A DNA stretch of 64,000 nucleotides, taken from assembly GCA_026002935.1 (NCBI GenBank), contig BPGH01000001.1:483965-547964 (forward strand), written 5' to 3'. Position 1 is the stretch's first letter, and each line of letters opens with the position of its first letter. Under the pieces are notes generated by a model. The model worked only from the letters and a program-made list of their open reading frames with translations, was not told where the DNA came from and did no database searches. The position numbers and the translations under genes were made by a program. Source of the stretch: Acidimicrobiia bacterium. Lineage in GTDB: Bacteria > Actinomycetota > Acidimicrobiia > IMCC26256 > PALSA-610. Shown piece by piece: positions 1-8,093 of the stretch.

Positions 1-21
1 TTCCGGGGCGCCGAACACTGC

Positions 22-2307
22 GTGTACCGCATCACCTGGGTGCCGGAGAAGGCGGACGACGCGGCCGGTGTCGACGTCGAGACGAGCCAGACCCGTGCCG
101 AGCAGCAGCTCACGCAGTTCGAGCAGCTCCAGGCGATGGCGGGCGAGCTGGTGCGCGCCGCCGACGTCGACGACGTCGTCCACCGCATCACCGAGCGGGT
201 CGGGATCGCGCTGCAGGCGCCGCGCTACCTGCTCGCGGTGCGCACCGCGGACGACGTCCCGCTGCGCGTCGAGCACTTCGGCTTCCCCGACGAGGAGACG
301 GCGACGCGCTACGCGCAGAGCGTCCTCGCCGGCGAGCTCGACGGCCGCCCGAACGTCGTGGCCGTCGACATCGCCTCCGCACGGCGCAAGTTCGGTCGTC
401 TCGCCGCGATCCACGTGCGCGGCGCGGTCTTCACCGACATCGACCGGCGGCTGCTCGAGGCGTACGCGGACCACGCCGCGGCGGCACTCGACGTGATCAC
501 CGCCCTCGACGAGGCGCGACGCGACCGGGACACCGCCCGAGCGCTCCTCGGGCTCGCGCGCGAGCTCGCCGAGGTCGCGACGAGCGACGCGATCAGCGAC
601 CGGCTCGCGCGGGCGGTGCGCGAGCTCGCTGGGTGCGAGGGCGCGAGCGTCTGGCTGTGGGACGAGCAGGGACAGCGGTTCACGCTCGGCGGCCGCAGCG
701 CGGGACCCGGCGCCGAGCTGCGGCGCGACCCGATCTCGGGGGTGGACCTGCCGCAGATCGCCGGGTGGGTGGCGAACCCGACGCCGTTGTTCGTGCGCCG
801 CGACGACACGTCGTCGGTGGCGCCGATGCTGCTCGCGGGCGGCGTGGAGGCGGGTGCGGCGATGCCGATCGTGACCTCGGGCCGGCTGGTCGGGGTGATC
901 TCGGTCGCGTTCGCGCACGCGCCCGGCGACACGGAGCGGGAGGTGCTGCTGGAGCGGCTGCGGGGCGTCGCCGCCCACGCCGCGATCGCCTTCGAGAACG
1001 CGCGCCTCATCGAGGACGCCCGCCACCAGGCCCTGCACGACGCGCTGACGGGCCTGCCGAACCGCCCGCTGGTCGAGGACCGTGCGAACCAGCTCCTCCG
1101 CTCGCGGTCGGGTCGGCGCACGGGGCTGCTGTTCATCGACCTCGACCGGTTCAAGAACGTGAACGACACGCTGGGCCACAAGGCCGGCGACGAGCTGATC
1201 CGCGCGGTCGCGCAGCGCCTGCGGACCGCGATCCGCGACGGCGACACGCTCGCGCGACTGGGCGGCGACGAGTTCGTCGTCCTGCTCCCCGGGCTCTCCG
1301 AGGTCGACGAGGCCGCGGAGGTCGCGAGCCGGATCATCGGCGCGCTGTCGCGGCCGATGGTGATCGCGGGCGAGCAGCTCTTCATCTCGTGCAGCATCGG
1401 GGTGGCCTGCGCGCCCGACCACGGCACCGACTACGGCGCGCTGTTGCAGCACGCCGACGTCGCGATGTACGAGGCGAAGTCGCTCGGCCGCGGCTGCTTC
1501 GCCGTGTACACGGCCCGGCCCGAGGGCCCGCGGCGCATGGAGCGGCTGCTGCTCGAGAGCCAGCTCCACGCCGCCATCGACCGCGGCGAGCTGCGCGTGC
1601 TGTACCAGCCGCAGGTCGACCTGCGGACGCGCAGCACGATCGGCGTCGAGGCCCTCGTCCGCTGGGAGCACCCGCAGCACGGTCTGCTCCCCCCCGACGT
1701 GTTCGTGCCGCTCGCCGAGGAGAGCGGCCTCATCGTCGCGGTCGACGCGTGGGTGCGCCGCCGCGCGTTCGGGGAGGCCGCCCGCTGGGCCGGTGCCGGG
1801 CGCCCGGTGCGGGTCGCCGTGAACGTGTCGGGCCGTGACCTCGCGAACCCGCGCTTCGCGGGCGAGCTCGCCGCGCAGATCGAGGAGGCGTCGCTCGACC
1901 CCTCGCTCGTGGAGCTCGAGATCACGGACCGGGTCGACCTCGCCGACGACGCGCTGGCGGCCGCGTTCGCGTCGCTCAGCGCGCTGGGGGTGCGGCTCGC
2001 GATCGACGACTTCGGGACCGGCACGTCGGTGCTCGGCCGCCTCCACGACTGGCCGCTGCACACCCTGAAGATCGACCGGCGGTTCGTCCGCGACGTGTCG
2101 GAGGACTCGGCGGATGCCCCGGTGCTCGACGCGGTGATCTCCCTCGCCCGGTCGCTCGGCCTCTCGGTGGTCGCCGAGGGCGTCGAGACCGACGCGCAGC
2201 TGCGGATGCTCTCGCGCTACGGCTGCGACGTCGCACAGGGCTTCTACTTCGGCGCGCCCGTCCCGGCCGACCAGGTCCGGCTCGGGCCGGTCCCCGCCGC
2301 GGTCTGA
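22..2307 (+). CDS. GAF-GGDEF-EAL c-di-GMP turnover protein (probably 5'-partial)
   Basis: Dual-domain cyclic-di-GMP enzyme. Two GAF-like regions (about residues 20-160 and 170-335) precede a GGDEF domain with an intact GGDEF at residues 414-418 and an intact RxxD product-inhibition site (RDGD) nine residues upstream. A C-terminal EAL domain (EAL at 543-545) keeps the metal and catalytic motifs: NVSG, ELEITD, DDFGTG, LKID, EGVET. Both synthesis and hydrolysis activities therefore look possible. It has no membrane segment, so it is probably a cytosolic sensor. The first GTG is at 22, but the frame stays open to base 1 with sensible residues, so the true start may lie upstream and 22 is only the first visible start. 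It converges with the methyltransferase gene across a hairpin. Confidence 0.9.
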   Translation: MYRITWVPEKADDAAGVDVETSQTRAEQQLTQFEQLQAMAGELVRAADVDDVVHRITERVGIALQAPRYLLAVRTADDVPLRVEHFGFPDEETATRYAQSVLAGELDGRPNVVAVDIASARRKFGRLAAIHVRGAVFTDIDRRLLEAYADHAAAALDVITALDEARRDRDTARALLGLARELAEVATSDAISDRLARAVRELAGCEGASVWLWDEQGQRFTLGGRSAGPGAELRRDPISGVDLPQIAGWVANPTPLFVRRDDTSSVAPMLLAGGVEAGAAMPIVTSGRLVGVISVAFAHAPGDTEREVLLERLRGVAAHAAIAFENARLIEDARHQALHDALTGLPNRPLVEDRANQLLRSRSGRRTGLLFIDLDRFKNVNDTLGHKAGDELIRAVAQRLRTAIRDGDTLARLGGDEFVVLLPGLSEVDEAAEVASRIIGALSRPMVIAGEQLFISCSIGVACAPDHGTDYGALLQHADVAMYEAKSLGRGCFAVYTARPEGPRRMERLLLESQLHAAIDRGELRVLYQPQVDLRTRSTIGVEALVRWEHPQHGLLPPDVFVPLAEESGLIVAVDAWVRRRAFGEAARWAGAGRPVRVAVNVSGRDLANPRFAGELAAQIEEASLDPSLVELEITDRVDLADDALAAAFASLSALGVRLAIDDFGTGTSVLGRLHDWPLHTLKIDRRFVRDVSEDSADAPVLDAVISLARSLGLSVVAEGVETDAQLRMLSRYGCDVAQGFYFGAPVPADQVRLGPVPAAV

Positions 2308-2325
2308 CCGGCCGCGCGGCCCGGC

Positions 2326-2349
2326 GGCCCGCCGTCGGCCGGGCGGGCC
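2326..2349. terminator. GC-rich hairpin between convergent genes
   Basis: Perfect 8-bp arms (ggcccgcc / ggcgggcc) with an 8-nt loop lie between the stop codons of the GGDEF/EAL gene and the DNA methyltransferase. There is no T-tract on either side. Its position suggests a bidirectional terminator; that role is inferred. Confidence 0.5.
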
Positions 2350-2356
2350 CGGGGCG

Positions 2357-3785
2357 TCAGGCCAGCTCGGCGTCCGACCAGAAACCGGGTGCGGGCCGGG
2401 CGCGATGACCGCCGCGCGCGTACTTCGCGAGGCGCTCGTGGCCCGCGCCGGAGCGCAGCGCCACGACGTCGAACACGACCCCGGGACCCCCGGCCCGCAG
2501 CGCGGCGTCGCCCTCGCTGCGCCGCTCCGGGAGGTGCGAGGTGAGCAGCACCACCGGCGCGTGCCCGTGGCGCACGAGGACGTGCGCGCGCCCGAGCGCG
2601 CGCCACACGGCGTCCGGCCGGGCGAGCCCGCCCCGGGTCTCCGTGAACGCGCCGGACACGTCGAAGTACCACGGCTCGCCGTCGGCGTCGCGCGCGACGA
2701 GGGCGACGCGCGCGCCGGTGCCGGCCAAGCGCACGTCCTTGCCCACGACCTCGAAGCCGGTGTGCTCGAGCACCTCGCGCGCGAGCGCGGTCGCCGACCG
2801 GCCCTCGATCGCGGCACGCACCTCGAAGGGGGCGTCGCGCGGGTCACCGGGGTGTGCCAGCTCGGCGTCGAGGGCGCCCTCGGCTCGGACCCGGTCCCGG
2901 GCGATCTCGCAGTAGGCCGGGTCGAGGTCGTAGCCGACGTAGCGCCGCCCGAGCTGCGCGGCGGCGACGAGCGTGGAACCCGAGCCCATGAACGGGTCGA
3001 GCACCAGGTCGTCGCGGTACGTGTAGAGGCGGATCAGCCGCCGCGGCAACGCGACCGGGAACGGTGCTGGGTGCGCGGACGCGGCGCGCGCTCTCGGTCG
3101 GCAGGTCCCAGACGTCGAGCGTCGCGGCCATGAACTCGTCGGCCGCGATGCGGAACTCGTGGGGCAGGCCCTTCGCGGCGCGACGCGCGGGTGCGAGCGC
3201 CCGGTCGAACCGGCCCTTGCTCGCGATGACGACACGCTCGGTCAGGTCGCGCAGCACCGGGTTGGCCGGGTTGCGGAACGAGCCCCAGGCGCAGTTGCCG
3301 GCGGCGCCCTCGCCCTTGCGCCAGATCACCTCGCCGCGCAGCAGCAGTCGCAGGTCGTCCTGCAGGATGCGGATGACGTCGGCCGACAGGCTCCGGTAGG
3401 GGCGCCGGCCGAGGTTCGCGACGTTCACCGCGATGCGCCCGCCGGGTTCGAGCTTGCGCTTGCACTCGGCGAACACGTCGCGCAGCAACTGGAGGTACTC
3501 GGTGTACGAGCCCGGGATGCCGTCGCGCTCGAGCTCCTCCTCGTACTGCTTGCCGGCGAAGTAGGGAGGTGACGTGACGACGAGCGCGACGGACCCGTCG
3601 TCGAGGTCGTGCATGTCGCGCGCGTCGGCGTTGCGGAAGGGCTGCTCGACGGGCGCCGGCGGCGCGACCCGGTCGTCGTCGCTGAGCTCGGGGCGCTCGA
3701 ACCGGTCGTAGAACGGGCTCGCGTCGTGGCTCTCACGCTTGCCGACGCCGAAGTTGGAGGTCGTCGTCGGGCGGCGCCGGCTCAT
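2357..3785 (-). CDS. DNA methyltransferase, beta class (N4-cytosine/N6-adenine), with C-terminal extension; frameshifted
   Basis: SAM-dependent DNA methyltransferase. Catalytic motif IV (TSPPY) comes first and the SAM-binding motif I (DPFMGSGST) later, the order of the beta class, with the target-recognition region between. About 190 residues follow motif I, more than a minimal enzyme needs; they include a '[15 protein letters not shown]' stretch that could belong to a nuclease-like or accessory domain. The reading frame breaks near 3070-3097, where one extra base in a GC run would join 'LPTESARRV' to '[10 protein letters not shown]'. No restriction gene is adjacent, so it may be an orphan methyltransferase. 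The ATG at 3785 has a TACGCT box (3793-3798 on the opposite strand) seven nt upstream. Confidence 0.8.
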
Positions 3786-3948
3786 GGGCGAGAGCGTACG
3801 AGAGCACCGGCGGGGCCGCCGCGACCGGGTCCGGTCCCCGGGACGCGCCGGGGCCGGGCGGCGTGAACGGGCCGGGGAGCGCCCGCCGCGGGCGGGCGGC
3901 CCGTGCGCGCCGGGGCCGGGCGCGCGTGCGCGGGCGGGCGGCGGACGA

Positions 3949-4563
3949 TCACTCGACGGCGGCCCGCTCCTCCCCGGTCCCGAGGTCGCCGACCGGCTCG
4001 GGGTCGACGGGCAGGCCGTCGCGCACGCCGAAGCGGAAGCCGCCGAGGTTCGGGATCACCGTGTGCACGTCGACCCCGGCGCGGGTCGCGACGAGGCGGA
4101 GCACGCCGTGGTGCGTCACGACGACGAGCAGGTTCTCCCCGACGTGCGCGAGGGCGCGGTGCAGCGCCGCGTCGAAGCGGGCGAGCACCTCGGCGTCGGT
4201 CTCCCCCCCGGGCGGCGAGGCGAGCTCACCCCGCCGCCACGCGGCGCGCAGGCCCGGCCATCGGGCGTCGATCTCGTCCTTCGTGCAGCCCTGCCACTCG
4301 CCACCGTGGCGCTCGCGGAAGCCGGGATCGGGGACGGCCGGGCACTCGAGGTGCGCGGCGATGATCTCGGCGGTCCGGCGGGCCCGCGTCAGGTCCGAGC
4401 AGTACACGGCCCGGGCGAGCGCGCCGGTGCGGGCGAGCTCCCGGGCCCGCGCCGCCGCCTGGGCCTCGCCCTCGGGGGTGAGCGGCGAGTCGACCCAGCC
4501 CTGCCAGCGCCCCTCGAGGTTCCAGGTGGAGGTGCCGTGACGCAGGACGATGAGCCGGTGCAC
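3949..4563 (-). CDS. histidine phosphatase (phosphoglycerate mutase-like)
   Basis: 204-residue member of the histidine phosphatase superfamily. The N-terminal RHG motif carries the phospho-accepting histidine (LIVLRHGTSTWN), the acid/base glutamate region is 'FRERHGGEWQG', and the second histidine is in 'VVTHHGVL'. The start is set at the GTG beginning VHRLIVLRHG. The frame stays open further upstream, but that stretch is proline/arginine-rich and covers a tandem repeat, so it is unlikely to be coding. Substrate unknown; candidates include phosphosugars, cobalamin or nucleotide intermediates. Confidence 0.85.
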   Translation of the reverse strand: MHRLIVLRHGTSTWNLEGRWQGWVDSPLTPEGEAQAAARARELARTGALARAVYCSDLTRARRTAEIIAAHLECPAVPDPGFRERHGGEWQGCTKDEIDARWPGLRAAWRRGELASPPGGETDAEVLARFDAALHRALAHVGENLLVVVTHHGVLRLVATRAGVDVHTVIPNLGGFRFGVRDGLPVDPEPVGDLGTGEERAAVE

Positions 4564-4580
4564 GGCGGTCAGTGAAGCAG

Positions 4581-4660
4581 GCGGCCCGGGGGCCGGTCCG
4601 ACCCGGCGGCCCGAGCCCGTGCTGCGGCCCGGCGGCCGGTCCGACCCGGCGGCCCGAGCC
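4581..4660. repeat. tandem direct repeat, 43-bp period
   Basis: The 37 bases at 4581-4617 recur at 4624-4660 with one mismatch, a 43-bp period. The repeat lies just upstream of the histidine phosphatase start. It is GC-rich with no recognised role; it could be slippage or a spaced regulatory site. Confidence 0.75.
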
Positions 4661-4718
4661 GGTGGTGCGGACCCCCGGCCCGCCCTGGGCGGTTTGACCG
4701 GGCGGCGCCCCGCCACCA

Positions 4719-4740
4719 GACTTGACCGAGCGGTCTAGTC
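4719..4740. promoter_or_regulatory. TetR-type palindromic operator upstream of thiolase
   Basis: A 22-bp imperfect palindrome GACTNGACCG-NN-CGGTCNAGTC, with 9 of 11 pairs complementary. A second half-like copy (TTGACCGGGCGG) is centred 28 bp upstream. The size and symmetry fit a TetR-family regulator of acyl-CoA catabolism, but no cognate regulator is adjacent, so the binding protein is unknown. Confidence 0.55.
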
Positions 4741-4809
4741 GCGGGGCCGGGCCACCGGTCCCCTCCGCCCGAAGCCGCCCACCGCCATCCGGAGCCCGAA
4801 GGAGGCCTC

Positions 4810-5973
4810 ATGGCCACTGCCGTGATCGTCGACGCCGTCCGCACGCCGCTCGGCCGCCGCAACGGCGCCCTGAAGGACGTCCACCCGGTCGACCTCGCCG
4901 CGCACGTGCTGCGCGCGCTCGTGGAGCGCAACGACCTCGACCCCGCGCTGGTCGAGGACGTGATCATGGGCTGCGTCATGCAGGTGGGCGAGCAGGGGAT
5001 CAACGTCGGGCGCAACGCCGCGCTCGCGGCCGGGTTCCCCGAGTCGGTCGTCGGCACCACCGTCGACCGGCAGTGCGGCTCGTCGCAGCAGGCCGCGCAC
5101 TTCGCCGCGCAGGGGGTGATCGCGGGTGCGTACGACGTGGTGATCGCGGCCGGGGTCGAGCACATGACGCGCGTCCCGATGGGCTCGTCGGTGGCGGAGG
5201 GCAAGTACGGCTTCCCGTTCGGCCCGAAGATGACGCAGCGCTACCCGAACCTGGTGCCGCAGGGCATCTCCGCCGAGCTCATCTCCGAGAAGTGGGGGAT
5301 CTCCCGCGAGGAGAACGACCGGTTCTCCGTCGAGTCGCACCGGCGCGCGGCGCAGGCGCGCGAGGAGGGTCGCTTCGACCGCGAGATCGTGCCGATCACG
5401 GTGCCCGGCGACGACGGCGAACAGGTGGTGTCCCAGGACGAGGGGATCCGGCCCGACTCGACGGTCGAGAAGCTCGCGACGCTGAAGCCGGCGTTCAAGC
5501 CGGACGGGGTGATCACGGCCGGCAACTCGTCGCAGATCACCGACGGCGCGGCCGCGCTGCTCGTGATGTCGGAGGAGAAGGCGGCGCAGCTCGGACTGAA
5601 GGCACGGGCGCGCTTCCACACGTTCGCGCTCGCCGGCGTCGACCCGGTCACGATGCTGACCGGCCCGATCCCGGCGACGACGAAGGTGCTCGAGCGGGCG
5701 AAGATGACGCTCGACCAGATCGACCTCGTCGAGATCAACGAGGCGTTCGCGCCGGTGGTGCTCGCGTGGGAGAAGGAGCACCACCCCGACATGTCGAAGG
5801 TGAACGTCAACGGCGGCGCGATCGCGCTCGGCCACCCGCTCGGGTGTTCGGGCGCGCGGCTCATGGCCACGCTGCTCAACGAGCTCGAGCGCACCGGCGG
5901 CCGGTACGGCCTGCAGACGATGTGCGAGGGCGGCGGCATGGCCAACGCCACCATCATCGAACGCCTCGGCTGA
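4810..5973 (+). CDS. acetyl-CoA acetyltransferase / 3-ketoacyl-CoA thiolase
   Basis: 387-residue thiolase that cleaves 3-ketoacyl-CoA or condenses acyl-CoAs. The nucleophilic cysteine is in 'DRQCGSSQQA', the acidic/amide motif is NEAF, and the C-terminal 'GHPLGCSGAR' carries the catalytic His and second Cys. Length is normal. AAGGAGG at 4799-4805 sets the ATG start. The TetR-like palindrome upstream suggests induction by a fatty-acid, steroid or other acyl-CoA substrate. The sequence resembles actinobacterial FadA-type thiolases, but the exact substrate cannot be told. It appears monocistronic, because the next gene has its own -10 box. Confidence 0.92.
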   Translation: MATAVIVDAVRTPLGRRNGALKDVHPVDLAAHVLRALVERNDLDPALVEDVIMGCVMQVGEQGINVGRNAALAAGFPESVVGTTVDRQCGSSQQAAHFAAQGVIAGAYDVVIAAGVEHMTRVPMGSSVAEGKYGFPFGPKMTQRYPNLVPQGISAELISEKWGISREENDRFSVESHRRAAQAREEGRFDREIVPITVPGDDGEQVVSQDEGIRPDSTVEKLATLKPAFKPDGVITAGNSSQITDGAAALLVMSEEKAAQLGLKARARFHTFALAGVDPVTMLTGPIPATTKVLERAKMTLDQIDLVEINEAFAPVVLAWEKEHHPDMSKVNVNGGAIALGHPLGCSGARLMATLLNELERTGGRYGLQTMCEGGGMANATIIERLG

Positions 5974-6006
5974 CCGCCCGCGGCGGCCCCCCGGTACCGT
6001 GGCGCG

Positions 6007-6273
6007 GTGCTGTGGGACCTCCTGTGGTTCGCGCTCGCGTTCGCCGTCGCGTTCCTCGTCTACCTGACCGGCGCGGCGGTGATCCGCAACTTCGCGCGGG
6101 CCGAGCCCCCGGAGGAGCCCGAGCCCGCGGAGCTCGCCGACGTCGACTACCGGTACCAGTGCGTCGTGTGCGGCGCCCAGGCCGTCGTGTACGCGGCGCC
6201 CGAGGGTGAGGTGCCCGAGGCCCCCCGCCACTGCCGGGAGCCGATGCGCCTCATCGCCCCGACGTCCGACTGA
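6007..6273 (+). CDS. small membrane protein with zinc-ribbon-like tail
   Basis: 88 residues. One N-terminal transmembrane helix (about residues 2-27, rich in L/A/F/V) is followed by an acidic linker and a Cys cluster: 'YQCVVCG' then 'RHCREPM'. The pattern suggests a three-Cys-plus-His metal site. The GTG start lies six nt after TACCGT (5995-6000), so the mRNA is probably leaderless. Function unknown. It sits between the thiolase and the DnaA-box cluster. Confidence 0.7.
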   Translation: MLWDLLWFALAFAVAFLVYLTGAAVIRNFARAEPPEEPEPAELADVDYRYQCVVCGAQAVVYAAPEGEVPEAPRHCREPMRLIAPTSD

Positions 6274-6297
6274 CGGCCCGGCCGCCCGCCGGCAGGG

Positions 6298-6330
6298 TTC
6301 TCCACAGCCTGTGGAGAAACCTGTGGGGAA
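6298..6330. promoter_or_regulatory. cluster of three DnaA-box-like 9-mers
   Basis: TTCTCCACA at 6298-6306, TGTGGAGAA at 6310-6318 and TGTGGGGAA at 6322-6330 are spaced exactly 12 bp start to start. The first two form a perfect 10-bp inverted repeat around one base. TTCTCCACA differs by one base from the classical TTATCCACA box. The site lies in the 142-bp gap between the zinc-ribbon gene and crgA, close to a gene block that is oriC-proximal in other Actinomycetota. Confidence 0.55.
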
Positions 6331-6415
6331 TCACACGTTTGCGATTCCGTCACCCGGCGGTCACCCGGGCCGCGCCGCGGTGAACGGCGCCCCGGCCCCG
6401 CCGCGCGCGAGCGGC

Positions 6416-6646
6416 TCAGCGGTAGTTGGTGGCGAGCAGGAACCCGCCGATCATCAGCACCAGCCCGAGCACGAGGTACGAGTTCTCGCCGTCGCCGGGC
6501 AGCGCACCCAGGTAGTTGCCGACGATGACCACGACCGCCATGACGAACATCGTCGCCATCACGACCGGCACCCACAGCGGGCTCGGGGGCGCCTTCTTCG
6601 GCGGCGGGGGCGTGTAGCGCGACCGCTTGCTCTTCGACCTCGGCAC
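6416..6646 (-). CDS. crgA: cell division protein CrgA
   Basis: 76 residues. A basic, proline-rich N-terminus ([13 protein letters not shown]) precedes two transmembrane helices, '[20 protein letters not shown]' and '[19 protein letters not shown]', the CrgA architecture. CrgA is a divisome membrane protein that interacts with FtsZ and penicillin-binding proteins in Actinomycetota. The start is the GTG at 6646 (VPRSKSKRS). It is divergent from pabA/trpG across 54 bp, the usual arrangement next to the pknB cluster. Confidence 0.9.
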   Translation of the reverse strand: MPRSKSKRSRYTPPPPKKAPPSPLWVPVVMATMFVMAVVVIVGNYLGALPGDGENSYLVLGLVLMIGGFLLATNYR

Positions 6647-6688
6647 GGCGGCGACGATACCGCCGCGCCGCCCCCGCCCGGCGGCCGG

Positions 6689-6694
6689 TACCGT
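6689..6694 (+). promoter_or_regulatory. -10 box of leaderless pabA/trpG
   Basis: TACCGT lies exactly 6 nt before the GTG start at 6701. The same TACCGTGGCGC string precedes the gene at 6007 with the same spacing. Transcription would start at or next to the initiation codon. Confidence 0.6.
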
Positions 6695-6700
6695 GGCGCC

Positions 6701-7285
6701 GTGGCCGTGCGGGTCCTCGTGATCGACAACTACGACAGCTTCGTCTACAACCTCGTCCAGTACCTGGGGGAGCTCGGCGCCGAGCCGGTGGTGCACCGCC
6801 ACGACGCGATCACGCTCGCCGAGATGGACGCGCTGGCGCCGCAGGCGGTGCTCGTGTCGCCGGGGCCGGGGCGCCCCGCCGACGCGGGGCTGTCGAAGGC
6901 GGCCATCGAGCACTTCGGGGGCCGGGGGGTCCCCGTGCTCGGCGTGTGCCTCGGCCACCAGTGCATCGGGGAGCTCTACGGCGGGCGCGTCGAGCGCGCC
7001 CCGCAGGTGATGCACGGCAAGACCTCCGAGATCACCCACACCGGGGTCGGGGTGTTCCGCGGCCTGCCCAACCCGCTCACCGCGACCCGCTACCACTCCC
7101 TCGTCGTCGCCCGCGACTCGGTGCCGGGCGTGCTGGAGGTGACGGCCGAGTCGGAGGACGGGCTCGTGATGGGGCTGCGCCACCGGGACCTGCCGGTCGA
7201 GGGCGTGCAGTTCCACCCCGAGTCGATCCTCACCGACGCCGGCCGCGACCTGCTGCGCAACTTCCTCGAGCCGGTCAGCGTCTAG
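6701..7285 (+). CDS. pabA: anthranilate/4-amino-4-deoxychorismate synthase glutamine amidotransferase subunit
   Basis: 194-residue class I glutamine amidotransferase that supplies ammonia to a chorismate-using partner (TrpE or PabB). The N-terminal '[20 protein letters not shown]', the nucleophile in 'GVCLGHQ' and the His/Glu pair in 'VQFHPES' are all present. Its place between crgA and pknB is the standard actinobacterial location, where it is named trpG or pabA; the two roles cannot be separated from sequence. Its 3' end overlaps the convergent mutY by 11 bp, so there is no terminator between them. Confidence 0.9.
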   Translation: MAVRVLVIDNYDSFVYNLVQYLGELGAEPVVHRHDAITLAEMDALAPQAVLVSPGPGRPADAGLSKAAIEHFGGRGVPVLGVCLGHQCIGELYGGRVERAPQVMHGKTSEITHTGVGVFRGLPNPLTATRYHSLVVARDSVPGVLEVTAESEDGLVMGLRHRDLPVEGVQFHPESILTDAGRDLLRNFLEPVSV

Positions 7286-8093
7286 CGGCCCGCGGGGCCG
7301 TTCCACCCCCGGTCGGGAGGTGGGCGACCGGCCCCGTCACCTGGGCGAGACCGTCGGCGACCAGCGAGTCGAGCGCGGCGCGGTCGAGCTCGTGCACGGG
7401 CGCGTCGCCGGCGCGCAGGCGCGCGAGCACGCGGCCGCGCGCCTGGCGGAACGACCCCTCGTAGCGGGCCTGCCGGGCCCGGGTCCCGCCCGGCAGCGGG
7501 CCGCGCGCCGCGCACCGGCGCACGAGCGGGCAGCGTGCGCAGTCCGGGGCACGCGCGGTGCACAGGGTCGCACCGAGGTCCATGAGCGCGAGCAGCCGGT
7601 CGCGCCCCGAGAGCGGTTCGGCGACCTCGACCGCGACCGCCTCGGCCTCGCGGTCGCGCAGGCGGCGGCCGGCGACGCGCTCGCACACGCGGCGGATGTT
7701 CACCTCGACGCCGACCACGTCGGCGTCGTCGACCTGCGCGGCCACCGCGGCGGCGGTGTAGCGCCCGACGCCCGGCAGGCTGCGGAGATCGGCGGGCCAG
7801 CCGGTGCGGGCGACCGTCGTCGCGGTCGTCCAGAGCGCCCGGGCCCGGCGCGGGTAGCCGAGCCGGCCCCACGCGACGATCACGTCGGCCGGCGGTGCCG
7901 CGGCGGTCGTCGCGACGTCGGGGAAGCGGGCCATGAACGCGGGCCAGGCGTCGAGCACCCGCGCGACCTGCGTCTGCTGGAGCATGACCTCCGACACGAG
8001 CACGGCCCAGCGGTCCCGGCTCGCCCGCCACGGCAGCTCGTGGCGGCCGTGGCGCGCGTACCACTCGGCCAGCGCGACGCCGGGCCGGGTCAC
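7275..8093 (-). CDS. mutY: A/G-specific adenine glycosylase
   Basis: 272-residue HhH-GPD glycosylase that removes adenine opposite 8-oxoguanine. The catalytic Glu35 is in 'SEVMLQQTQ', the helix-hairpin-helix is '[12 protein letters not shown]', and a four-Cys [4Fe-4S] motif (C-x6-C-x2-C-x5-C, '[17 protein letters not shown]') is intact. The aspartate equivalent to E. coli Asp138 is Glu130 here ('[10 protein letters not shown]'), aligned by its 22-residue distance from the GVG loop. The C-terminal NUDIX-like domain is short. The GTG start overlaps the pknB stop by 4 nt (GTGA), implying translational coupling, an unusual partner for pknB. Confidence 0.88.
   Translation of the reverse strand: MTRPGVALAEWYARHGRHELPWRASRDRWAVLVSEVMLQQTQVARVLDAWPAFMARFPDVATTAAAPPADVIVAWGRLGYPRRARALWTTATTVARTGWPADLRSLPGVGRYTAAAVAAQVDDADVVGVEVNIRRVCERVAGRRLRDREAEAVAVEVAEPLSGRDRLLALMDLGATLCTARAPDCARCPLVRRCAARGPLPGGTRARQARYEGSFRQARGRVLARLRAGDAPVHELDRAALDSLVADGLAQVTGPVAHLPTGGGTAPRAARR

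Noticed and set aside
6274..6415. A complete replication origin at the DnaA-box cluster
   Set aside because: Only three boxes, no AT-rich unwinding region, and no dnaA or dnaN adjacent.
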